Shown: positions 9,058 to 17,395 of the stretch, piece after piece | How positions within the stretch are numbered: the first letter of the stretch is position 1 | Layout: each line of letters opens with the position of its first letter | Source of the DNA: Ilyomonas sp965214235 | GTDB taxonomy: Bacteria; Bacteroidota; Bacteroidia; Chitinophagales; Chitinophagaceae | NCBI GenBank assembly: GCA_965214235.1 | Contig: CBDCBH010000002.1 | Coordinates: 434,001-498,000, forward strand | Reading direction: 5' to 3' | Length of the DNA stretch: 64,000 bases | Translations under genes and position numbers: made by a program | The notes under the pieces: model-generated | Seen by the model: only the letters and a program-made list of their open reading frames with translations | The model's database searches: none | Told to the model about the DNA's origin: nothing

Positions 9058-9672
9058 CTATAATACGTTTGAATTTGTATGTTGCAAGTTTTGTAAAAGT
9101 GTTTCGCTGCTGTTTTCAAGCTCCCCTTTAGAGGATGGAGGTACATATCCGTTTGCTGCCATGCGTTTTCCCATTTCATCGTATTCATCAGCGTCGGTTG
9201 GTGTGAAAGAAGCCAAGCCATCTACATACCGGTTATACATACTAAAAGCTGCCGCTATCAAAACCGTATCGTGAATTTCCCTGTCATTCGCGCCTTCTTT
9301 TGTTGCCTTTTCAATGTCTTCAGCCAATACTTCTTTGCCTGATATCTGCACCTTGGAAGCTATGTGCAGTAAGGCTTTCAGCTTCGGGCTGATGCTGGCG
9401 CTGTCAACATCTTTCAACACATCGTTTACAATGTTTTTCTTCTCATCGCTATACAAGGCACGTGCTGCAGCTGCATGGCTCATTTCGCAAAACATTGTAT
9501 TATTTCTATGCGATACATGAGCGGCAATCAGCTCTCTGTCTGCTTCACTTAACGGCGATTCGCCACGTAATAAAACCTGTGCTAATTCGTATAACGGCTT
9601 GCCTGTTTCGGGACGAAACATAACCAAACTTCTAATGCCGGGTACACCTTCGGGAACTTGTATATGTGCCAT
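9058..9672 (-). CDS. AhpD-like family protein lacking the first active-site cysteine (paralogue 3)
   Basis: The 204-residue protein has the same fold (VPGIRSLVMFRPETGKPL, SPKLKALLHIASKVQ, VLIAAAFSMYNRYVDGL). The motif reads NNTMFCEMSH, so the first Cys of the CxxC pair is Thr while the second Cys, the Glu (DRELIAAH) and the His remain. Without a CxxC disulfide the AhpD cycle is unlikely to run in the usual way; the protein may use a different partner thiol or may be structural. It lies 40 bases after the MFS gene and 2 bases before paralogue 2. Its tail is about 20 residues longer than those of the sisters and Asn/Ser-rich. Confidence 0.85.
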   Translation of the reverse strand: MAHIQVPEGVPGIRSLVMFRPETGKPLYELAQVLLRGESPLSEADRELIAAHVSHRNNTMFCEMSHAAAARALYSDEKKNIVNDVLKDVDSASISPKLKALLHIASKVQISGKEVLAEDIEKATKEGANDREIHDTVLIAAAFSMYNRYVDGLASFTPTDADEYDEMGKRMAANGYVPPSSKGELENSSETLLQNLQHTNSNVL

Positions 9673-9679
9673 TTTTGAA

Positions 9680-9707
9680 TTATAAATTATGAGTTATAAA
9701 TTATGAG
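9680..9707. repeat. 14-bp direct repeat, two tandem copies
   Basis: TTATAAATTATGAG occurs twice without spacing in the 40-base gap between the MFS gene and AhpD-like paralogue 3. It looks like a simple AT-rich tandem duplication; no function is evident. Confidence 0.6.
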
Positions 9708-9712
9708 TTGAA

Positions 9713-11014
9713 TTAATCTGCCAAAGCAATTGATACTTCGGTTTCATCCCATTCTGTTTTTATATTGTCTTTAGAAAACAGAGTAAAAACAAAACCAATT
9801 AAAAAGATAAAAGAAAATGTAAAAACAGAATTACCATAACCGCCTAAAAAACTAACCAGGGCGCCAATGAAGAACACAACTGTTGCGGTAAATAACCTGC
9901 CGATATTAAAGCAAAAACCCGTTGCTGATGCCCGGATGATTGTTGGAAATAAAGAGGGGATATAAACCGATAATGCGCCTTGGCTAATGCCAAAGAAAAA
10001 TGCAAGAATGCCCATTTCAACAAAGGTTGCGGCAGAAACAAATGTGTTTAATTTGAACACTACAAACGTCATTATAAAACTTACAGCGAAGCAAACCAGC
10101 ATGGTTTTGCGTAGCCCGATGGCGTTGGCAATCCACCCTGATGCTATGCTGCCAGCCAAACCGGAAATGGCGAGCACCATCATGGTTACACCACGCAGTT
10201 TGTTTGTTTTTGTTATATCTTTTGTAATGCTTTCTGTCCAGGTGGGCGCCCATGAAAAAACCGCCCACAAACCGATGAGCATTGCACCAAAAATAATGGA
10301 GCCTTTCAAGATGTTTTTTGTATAACCCGGCGCAAAAAGTTGTTTGCTTACAACGCTGTTAAGTGACAGAGATTGTTGGTTTTGTTTCCAGTTATTTGAT
10401 TCTGATAAAATAAACATAGCAATGATAGATGCAGCCACAGGAATAATTCCAGCTAAGAAAGCAGAGTGCCAGTCGGGTAATAAATTGTTCATTGCACCCG
10501 CTATAATAAACCCAACAGGCATGGCAGATGATACAATGCCGATAGCGACAGCTCTTCTTTTTTCCGGCCATATTTCAGCAATCAAAATATTTGTGGTTAA
10601 GATAACGCCGCCAACACCGAAACCGGTAATGAAGCGATAAATGCCTACCATCAGCCATGAGGAGGAAGAAACTGTAAGCACTGTAAACAAGCCATACAAA
10701 GCAGTAGAAAAGATAACGGCTTTTGAACGACCCATTTTATCGCAAATGAAACCCCAGGCAAAGCCGCCAAACATGCTTCCAAATATAAAAACAGAGTTGA
10801 TGTAAGCGCTTACATTGTTCATCTTTTCATTTGTTACCTTCCCCAACAAGTCTCTTACAACCACAGGCAAATACACCGACATCAGCATTGAAGAAATACC
10901 TGCGAACACAACGCTAATAAAGCAAATAGCAAACGCTACAGCAAGATTATTTTTTACTCCTGCATCCTTTGCCAGCATGGCTTTTGGCTGCTTGCTTACT
11001 GATATTATTTCCAT
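9713..11014 (-). CDS. Major facilitator superfamily transporter
   Basis: The 433-residue protein has about twelve hydrophobic segments and the MFS loop signature GFICDKMGRSK between helices 2 and 3, with a weaker counterpart (ASGWIANAIGLRK) in the second half. The RFITGFGVGGVI and AEIWPEKRR segments place it in the sugar/organic-acid (SP- or AAHS-like) part of the superfamily. It is an inner membrane permease, probably proton-driven. Its place between AhpD-like paralogues 4 and 3, with SusCD downstream, suggests that it carries the compound taken up by SusCD across the inner membrane. The substrate is not recognisable from sequence. Confidence 0.88.
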   Translation of the reverse strand: MEIISVSKQPKAMLAKDAGVKNNLAVAFAICFISVVFAGISSMLMSVYLPVVVRDLLGKVTNEKMNNVSAYINSVFIFGSMFGGFAWGFICDKMGRSKAVIFSTALYGLFTVLTVSSSSWLMVGIYRFITGFGVGGVILTTNILIAEIWPEKRRAVAIGIVSSAMPVGFIIAGAMNNLLPDWHSAFLAGIIPVAASIIAMFILSESNNWKQNQQSLSLNSVVSKQLFAPGYTKNILKGSIIFGAMLIGLWAVFSWAPTWTESITKDITKTNKLRGVTMMVLAISGLAGSIASGWIANAIGLRKTMLVCFAVSFIMTFVVFKLNTFVSAATFVEMGILAFFFGISQGALSVYIPSLFPTIIRASATGFCFNIGRLFTATVVFFIGALVSFLGGYGNSVFTFSFIFLIGFVFTLFSKDNIKTEWDETEVSIALAD

Positions 11015-11017
11015 AGT

Positions 11018-11584
11018 TTATACGGGTTTTTTTAAATGATCATAGCCTTGTGGTAAACGATTGTAGCCATGCAGCTTCAGCCGTTCTCCCAAACCCTGGT
11101 AGAAGTCCGGGTTGTCGGGCGTTACAGTGGCAAGACCATCTACATAACGGTTGTATAAACAGAACAGCGCAGCAATCAACACCGTATCGTGTATTTCAAT
11201 ATCGCTGGCTCCTTCATCCTTTGCTCTTTGTATCGCTTGTTTTGTAACGGCTTTCCCGCTTTGTTGCGTTTGTGCAGCAATAGTTAACAAAGCCTTCATC
11301 TTATCGCTTACAGGCGCCGTTTCTATGTTTGTTTTTACTCCATTTGATGTATTGTTCTCACCCAATAAAACATCAGCCGCAGCCGTGTGTGCGGCGGTGC
11401 AAAAGCGGCATTCATTTTTGTTCGAAACAACGGTGGCAATCAATTCGCGCTCACCTTCGGTTAAGGAAGAAGTACCACGCAGTAATACCTGTGTTAATTC
11501 ACGTATTGGCGCAGCACTGTCTTTACGAAATTCGAGCAAGCCCGTAATGCCGGGCAGGTGCTCTTCCAATGGAATGTAAGGCAT
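11018..11584 (-). CDS. AhpD-like / carboxymuconolactone decarboxylase family peroxidase-related protein (paralogue 4)
   Basis: The 188-residue protein has the complete AhpD motif: ERELIATVVSNKNECRFC then TAAH. It shares LPGITGLLEF, SDKMKALLTIAAQTQQSGK and VLIAALFCLYNRYVDGL with the other three copies but is the most divergent of them. It is the first gene of the leftward run; its stop lies 3 bases before the MFS start. No clear TAnnTTTG promoter was found in the 154 bases upstream, so the operon promoter is not located. A thiol-dependent peroxidase or decarboxylase role is inferred from the family only. Confidence 0.87.
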   Translation of the reverse strand: MPYIPLEEHLPGITGLLEFRKDSAAPIRELTQVLLRGTSSLTEGERELIATVVSNKNECRFCTAAHTAAADVLLGENNTSNGVKTNIETAPVSDKMKALLTIAAQTQQSGKAVTKQAIQRAKDEGASDIEIHDTVLIAALFCLYNRYVDGLATVTPDNPDFYQGLGERLKLHGYNRLPQGYDHLKKPV

Positions 11585-11738
11585 AATGAGAATGATGATA
11601 GCGATAACAGGCTTGCTTGCCTATTGATTACCGATTGTTGAAAAAATAGCGTGTTTTTTATAAGTAGATTGTTATGTAGCGCTTGCAACATAAACAAATG
11701 ATGTAAGCAAGGCGTTACATAAACAGAAAAGAAAACTA

Positions 11739-12287
11739 TTAGCAGGATGCTTGTGGCGGCTGCTCGGGAATAAGGCTGAAAGCCTTTGGCAGAAAGGAGT
11801 TGAACGATTGATATACTATTGTTAATACAACAGCATTGTTGTTGATAAGATATTGATTGAATACAGAATTATATTCGCTGGCTGCGCTGGCTTTCTTTAT
11901 GGTTTCTGCGCTTTTTTTATTGGTAGGAATATCGTTTGCTTCTTTGCTGAAAAAAGCTTTTGCATTGTACAGTTTCGTTTTGCAAACATTGGGTACGCAC
12001 AACACATACAAAGTATCGCCGCTTACTTTTCGTTTCACATAATTATAATGAACGCCATTCATTTCTATCTGCCCGTTCACGCGCTCAAAGTCTTTGCTGT
12101 CGCTAATATAAGGCATGTTCAGTGGCACTTTTACTACCACCAAATCCTTATCATTATACCGGTTGCTATCTAACTGTTTTACCAATTGGGCATCCGAATG
12201 ATTAATTAAATATTGGAATAGTAATGAATATCCTGCCAGATTAAACAGATGAACAGAGAGCAGTAGTATAGCAGCTAATTTTTTCAA
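11739..12287 (-). CDS. Secreted or membrane-anchored protein of unknown function
   Basis: The 182-residue protein starts with a hydrophobic signal or anchor (MKKLAAILLLSVHLFNLAGYSLLF). A region rich in Lys, Asp and Val follows, containing a motif with two Cys (LCVPNVCKTKL, about residues 97-107), and the C-terminus is Pro-rich and ends PPQASC. I do not recognise the family, although small exported proteins like this occur in related genomes. It points the same way as the AhpD/SusCD run and lies 154 bases upstream of it. It may be a separate unit or the first gene of the same one. Confidence 0.6.
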   Translation of the reverse strand: MKKLAAILLLSVHLFNLAGYSLLFQYLINHSDAQLVKQLDSNRYNDKDLVVVKVPLNMPYISDSKDFERVNGQIEMNGVHYNYVKRKVSGDTLYVLCVPNVCKTKLYNAKAFFSKEANDIPTNKKSAETIKKASAASEYNSVFNQYLINNNAVVLTIVYQSFNSFLPKAFSLIPEQPPQASC

Positions 12288-12993
12288 AAAAAGTTATACA
12301 ATTTGAAGGTTTAAAAGTATATGATTTTCAATTACAAAAATGATATTTCCTTTTTTACATTTTTTATATTTTGTATTGAACACGAATTATATTTATGATT
12401 TGCTTTCAACTTTAGTTCTTTTACAAATGTAAAATTCCGCTTAAACAAATCACCTCATTTATCTTAAAAGCTGTACAGAAAGGACAAGTGAAGAAATCAA
12501 TAGAAGTAGAAAGGTTTTGTCAGGCGGTATAGTTTTTCTATTCATTAGCTAAGTAAATAAAATTCCCGGAATCAAAAGTCCTTCATTGCGTTCCTTTACA
12601 TTAAGTTTTGCACTTTTAGTAGGGTAGGAGAATCGTATTTTGTCAAACATATTTTATTGTACTTAGCACTACCAAAAAATTAAACTGCAGTTATAAAAAT
12701 GGTGTTTAACATTCAAAAATATAAAAAAAATAGATTGTATGCAATCAACTAAAAAGGAGTAAAAACAAACATCCGGTTAACCGTTATAAGATGGTCAATC
12801 GGAACAATACAATCAATTTTTTCGACCCTGATAACCCTTTTGGGTTATTGCCCACTCTGCACAATTGCTTTTATTTTGATGCGCAAAACCAACGGTGATA
12901 AAATGATTTCAGTCATCTGTTTCCTTCCATCTTATCTAACCGTCTTATCTACTACTTCAACTTAACACAACAAGTGTTTAACATCATACAATT
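12288..12993. other. 706-base intergenic region, no gene recognised
   Basis: This AT-rich stretch separates the divergent genes starting at 12287 and 12994. I find no coding frame of useful length and no RNA gene. The only structured element is the inverted repeat at 12831-12848. The leftward half should hold the promoter of the gene at 12287, but no clear TAnnTTTG box is present. Confidence 0.6.
12831..12848. promoter_or_regulatory. Inverted repeat ATAACCC-TTTT-GGGTTAT, copy 1 of a recurring motif
   Basis: Two perfect 7-base arms flank TTTT, 145 bases before the prolyl oligopeptidase start. Closely related sites occur at 20480-20497 and 21510-21525. The next bases (TGCCCA) also resemble those after copy 3. 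It may be an operator for the response regulator encoded at 20543; this is inference from position and symmetry. Confidence 0.45.
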
Positions 12994-15152
12994 ATGAAAA
13001 AAATTACTTTTCTTTTACTTACAATTTTATTTTGCGCAGCCTCATTCGCGCAATATCAATATCCTGCAACTAAAATGGTTGATAGCAGCGATACCTATTT
13101 CGGTGTAACCTACAAAGATCCGTACCGATGGCTTGAATACATTAGCCAGCCAGAAGTGGAAACCTGGTTTAAGCAACAGGCAGATTATACAAATTCAATT
13201 CTTAATAAATTAAGCGGCAGAGACGAATTGATAGCAGAATGGAAGTCATTAGATAAGCTGCAGCCGGCGAAATTCAGAAATCAGGCTTATGAAAACGGCA
13301 GAATATTTTATCGCAAAACAATGCCGGGCGAAGCGGTTGGTAAACTTTATTACCGAGAAGGCATCAATGGCGAAGAGCAGTTATTATTTGACCCTATCAA
13401 TTATGTTGACGGTAAAACACTTACACTGCAAAGTGTCTCGCCGAGTCATGATGGAAAAATGATAGTGATTGCATATTCTGAAAAAGGAGCAGAAGTTTCA
13501 ACACTAAAAGTAATGGCGGTTGATACCAAAACTTTTATGAAAGATTCAATTTATCCTTGTGGCTTTGCCGGAGCTAATGGTAACTGGACATTTGATAACA
13601 AATCTTTTTTTTATAGCTGGCTACAATCCGGTAATAATAAAGACCCGCAGGCACGACTGAACTCCAAAATGAAACTTCATGTTGTAGGAACTGATATGAG
13701 TAACGACGTTGATTTTTTCAGTAATGAAACTTATCCTGAATTAAAAATTGATCCTCTTGTATATCCGTATGTTGGTGTAGATGAGGAATCTGCAAAATAT
13801 ATTTTTAGCGGTGTGGGAAGTGTTCAGCGCGAGATGCAATCTTATTATGCACCTATTCAAACCAGCGGTAAAATAGCATGGAAAGCTTTATGTACCTATG
13901 ATGATAAAATAGTGCATGGCATGGAAATAATAGGCGATGATGTTTATGCAATCACTTATAAAAATGCAAAAAATTATAAGCTGGTTCATACAAATCTTCA
14001 GCATGTAGATTGGGCGAATGCAGAAACAATTGCACCTGAAAAAAAGGATCAAACGCTGGAGAGTTTTACTTATTCAAAAGATTATCTCTATCTCAAATAC
14101 AGCGATGGCATCAACGATCATCTATCAAAATACAATCTTAAAACAAAAATTACTACAGATGTAAAGCTTCCTTTTTCAGGAACGTTTGATCTCAACTGCA
14201 TTAACAAAAAAGACAATCATTGTTATGTATATATTACTTCGTGGATACGCCCTTTCACAGAGTTTGATTATAATGCAGAAACAGATTATTTTGGGGCAAG
14301 CGCTTTCAATAAACCTCCGCAGTATCCGGCGGCTTACAACGATTTGCAGGTAAAAGAAGTAGAAGTAAAAGGGCATGATGGTGTGATGGTTCCGTTGTCT
14401 ATCATTTATAAAAAAGGAATCAAACTCGATGGCTCAAATCCTTGCATATTGGATGGTTACGGAGCTTATGGAATAAGTATGGAGCCTGGCTTTTGGGTGA
14501 TTGAAAATGCGCTGGCTGTAAAAGGTGTTGTTATTGCAATACCGCATGTTCGGGGCGGCGGCGAAAAGGGAGAGGCATGGTACAAAGCAGGCTATAAAAC
14601 CACCAAACCAAATACCTGGAAAGACTTTATCAGTTGCGCCGAATATCTTATTGAAAAAGGATACACATCACCAATGAAACTTGCAGGAACGGGCACAAGC
14701 GCAGGAGGCATTTTAATAAGCCGTGCGGTAACAGAACGTCCCGATCTGTTTGCCGCAGCTATTTGTAATGTTGGATGCGCCAATGCCTTGCGACTTGAAT
14801 TTTCTGCCAACGGACCTGTAAATATCCCGGAGTTTGGAACGGTGAAAGACAGTGTGGAATGCAAAGCGCTTTACGAAATGGATGGTATGCAGCATGTTGT
14901 TAAAGGCACAAAATATCCGGCCGTTATTTGTGTTGGCGGCTGGAACGATCCACGCGTTGTTGCATGGCAGCCGGGCAAATTTGCTGCCGCCATGCAAAAC
15001 GCTTCCTCATCAGGCAAGCGGTTTTAATGAAAGTGAACTATGACGATGGCCATTTTACAGAAGATAAAAATGTAACCTACGCCAACTTCGCCGACCAGTT
15101 TGCCTTTGCACTCTGGCAATGTGGTGATGCAGATTTTCAAAGCAAAAAATAA
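12994..15152 (+). CDS. Prolyl oligopeptidase family serine peptidase (S9A), frameshifted near the 3' end
   Basis: The protein has a signal peptide (residues 1-20, ending SFAQ), a seven-bladed propeller region starting at VTYKDPYRWLE, and an alpha/beta hydrolase domain from about residue 440. The nucleophile is Ser569 in GTSAGG, and GGWNDPRV holds the expected Asp. The open frame stops at 15027 after SSSGKRF. The family sequence continues in another frame to 15152 (VLMKVNYDDGHFTED, then FADQFAFALW), and this tail carries the expected catalytic His in DDGHF. One base is missing near 15020: an extra C would restore GKPVLMKV. Read literally, the protein lacks its His and would be inactive; a sequence error is equally possible. 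It would cleave short proline-containing peptides in the periplasm. Confidence 0.85.
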
Positions 15153-15202
15153 ATCTGCCGAAACTTTAAAAGTCAGTTTAAAATAAACATCGCAATCACA
15201 TC

Positions 15203-16129
15203 ATGAAAAAGAATGCGGCTGTTACAGGCTTATTCATCCTGCATTTATTTCTGTATGTTTCTTCGCTTGCACAAACTTCTTCAACTCCATTTTCATTCGG
15301 CGTGAAAATTTATGGACAAGGCAAGCCCATGATTTTAATTCCCGGATTAAATGGAGACGGGCCTGCTACGTATGCAACAACCGTAGCGCATTTTAAGGAT
15401 CATTATAAATGCTACGTGATAACACTGGCGGGTTTTGCCGGGCAGCCTGCTTCACAACGAGACTCGGAACTGTTGAAAGGGCAGCGGGACGAACTGATCT
15501 GTTATGTAAAAGAACAACATCTCAATAAACCGGTTTTGGTAGGATTCAGTTTTGGAGGCGTGCTGGCTTTATGGATGGAAACGACGGCTCCTGATTTATT
15601 CGGGAAGCTGGTAGGTATTGATGGTGTTCCGTTTGAAGATGCTATTGAAAAACCAAATCTTAATATTGATTCTTTGCGGGATACCATCAGGCAGGATTAT
15701 GACTATATCAGGACTTTTACACCACAACAAATGGCTCATAGGGATTCGGTTCGTCATTCCCCAAAAAATGAGAAAGCAGCTTTTGAGTTTTTAAAAAGCA
15801 TGATCAGCGATACTACGCAAATTCAACAAGTAATGGATTGGGATAGAGCGACTAATTTAAAAGCATCCTGGCTGATGCAATATGAAATGGAAACACTGGA
15901 TATGAGAGATGACGTTGCAAAGATTCAATCGCCTATTTTGGTGTTAGGCTCGTGGATTGGTTGGGATAGCCTCAAAACAAAAGAACTGGTCGAAGCTGCG
16001 TACAAGAAACAATTTGCAAAAGCAAAAAATTGTAAAATTGTTTTTTCAGAACAAGGCAAGCATTTTTTGATGTGGAACGATTATAATTGGTACATCCATG
16101 AGATTGATAATTTTTTGAAGAGGGAATGA
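15203..16129 (+). CDS. Secreted alpha/beta hydrolase
   Basis: The 308-residue protein has a signal peptide (residues 1-24, ending SLAQ) and an alpha/beta hydrolase core. It shows ILIPGLNGDG (oxyanion region), the nucleophile elbow GFSFGG with Ser116, and a terminal region SEQGKHFLMWND with the probable catalytic His. The substrate is unknown; small esters or amides are usual. It follows the frameshifted peptidase by 50 bases and overlaps the nominal frame of the next hydrolase, so the three form a probable operon of periplasmic hydrolases. Confidence 0.85.
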   Translation: MKKNAAVTGLFILHLFLYVSSLAQTSSTPFSFGVKIYGQGKPMILIPGLNGDGPATYATTVAHFKDHYKCYVITLAGFAGQPASQRDSELLKGQRDELICYVKEQHLNKPVLVGFSFGGVLALWMETTAPDLFGKLVGIDGVPFEDAIEKPNLNIDSLRDTIRQDYDYIRTFTPQQMAHRDSVRHSPKNEKAAFEFLKSMISDTTQIQQVMDWDRATNLKASWLMQYEMETLDMRDDVAKIQSPILVLGSWIGWDSLKTKELVEAAYKKQFAKAKNCKIVFSEQGKHFLMWNDYNWYIHEIDNFLKRE

Positions 16130-16173
16130 CAATCAATTTCAACAGGATTAATAAGAAACAAAATCAACTTAAC

Positions 16174-17127
16174 ATGATTAAATTGCTTTTTACCGCTGCT
16201 ATTTGTTTAGCATTACTGCAAAGTTCAGTAGCTCAAAACGGTAGTATTATAAAACAAACGCAGGTGTTTTTACCAGATACATTGCGCAACAAAATAGCGA
16301 AGCATTTTCCGGATGTTAAATCATTTAATGACAGTGTAAGTGCATTCAAAATCACTTACCTGTCTGACGGGCTTAAAGTGAACGGTTACCTGGTGATGCC
16401 TAAAAAGCCAGGCAGCTATCCATGCATTATTTACAACAGGGGCGGCAACCGGGAGTTTGGTCAGCTTGATTTTCGTGATTATGGCTATTTCATGGCACAA
16501 ATTGCAAGTTGGGGATATGTAGTGGTGGGCTCGCAATATCGCGGCAACGACAGCAGTGAAGGCAAAGAAGAATTTGGCGGTAAAGATGTGGATGATGTTT
16601 TAAACCTTATTCCACTATTAAATAATGTAAAGAATGCTGACACTTCAAGAATCGGGATGTACGGAGTAAGCCGCGGCGGAATGATGACGTATATTGCAAT
16701 GAAAAAAACAAATTGCTTAAAAGGTGCAGTTGTACTGTCAGGAATAACAGACTTGATTAAGCTGATTGTTACCCGCCCTGATATGGACACCTTTGTGTAC
16801 AAGGAGCTTATTCCAAATTATGCAACTGAAAAAACAAATCAATTGCAACAACGCTCCGCTGTATATTTTGCAGATAAAATTTGCAAAACAACTCCTTTGT
16901 TAATCTTGCAGGGTACAGCTGATTGGAGAGTGCCAACAGATGAAGTTCTTGACCTTGTTGGTAAATTATATGCAGATAAACAACCCTTTCGGTTTAGCCT
17001 GTTTGAAGGCGGCGCTCATGGTGTAGGTGAATTCTGGGACGAAGTAAGCCAGCAAACAAAATTATTTCTTAACAGGTATGTGCGGGATAAACTACCATGG
17101 CCATCATTAAACCCACATGGTTTTTAG
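16174..17127 (+). CDS. Secreted prolyl-oligopeptidase-like alpha/beta hydrolase (S9 family)
   Basis: I start this at ATG 16174, because the sequence from there (MIKLLFTAAICLALLQSSVAQ) is a clear signal peptide. An upstream ATG at 16126 in the same frame would add 16 polar residues. The 317-residue product has the S9-type nucleophile motif YGVSRGG with Ser166, preceded by VVGSQYRGNDSSEGKEEFGG. A DWRVP segment supplies the Asp and EGGAHG the His. There is no propeller, so it is a compact S9C/dipeptidyl-peptidase-like hydrolase. It follows the preceding hydrolase by 44 bases. Confidence 0.85.
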   Translation: MIKLLFTAAICLALLQSSVAQNGSIIKQTQVFLPDTLRNKIAKHFPDVKSFNDSVSAFKITYLSDGLKVNGYLVMPKKPGSYPCIIYNRGGNREFGQLDFRDYGYFMAQIASWGYVVVGSQYRGNDSSEGKEEFGGKDVDDVLNLIPLLNNVKNADTSRIGMYGVSRGGMMTYIAMKKTNCLKGAVVLSGITDLIKLIVTRPDMDTFVYKELIPNYATEKTNQLQQRSAVYFADKICKTTPLLILQGTADWRVPTDEVLDLVGKLYADKQPFRFSLFEGGAHGVGEFWDEVSQQTKLFLNRYVRDKLPWPSLNPHGF

Positions 17128-17395
17128 AGAACTTAATGTAATTTGAGATGAGCCGCATGGTGGGCAAACAAGCGAAAATGCAGTCCGCGATAACTAAAAA
17201 TTAATGCTGATAATAAAGACATAAAGTTTTTATTAATAGATGATACTATCTAATGTAACAGGGAAACATATTGCTGCTTATTTGGTAAACTTATTTTCTT
17301 AAAACCATCTATAATTTAATCAGATTGCCATTTATAATACGAGAAGAAGTGACGAAATTCATTTCCTTTCTTAACTTCAACTTTTAAATGACTGC

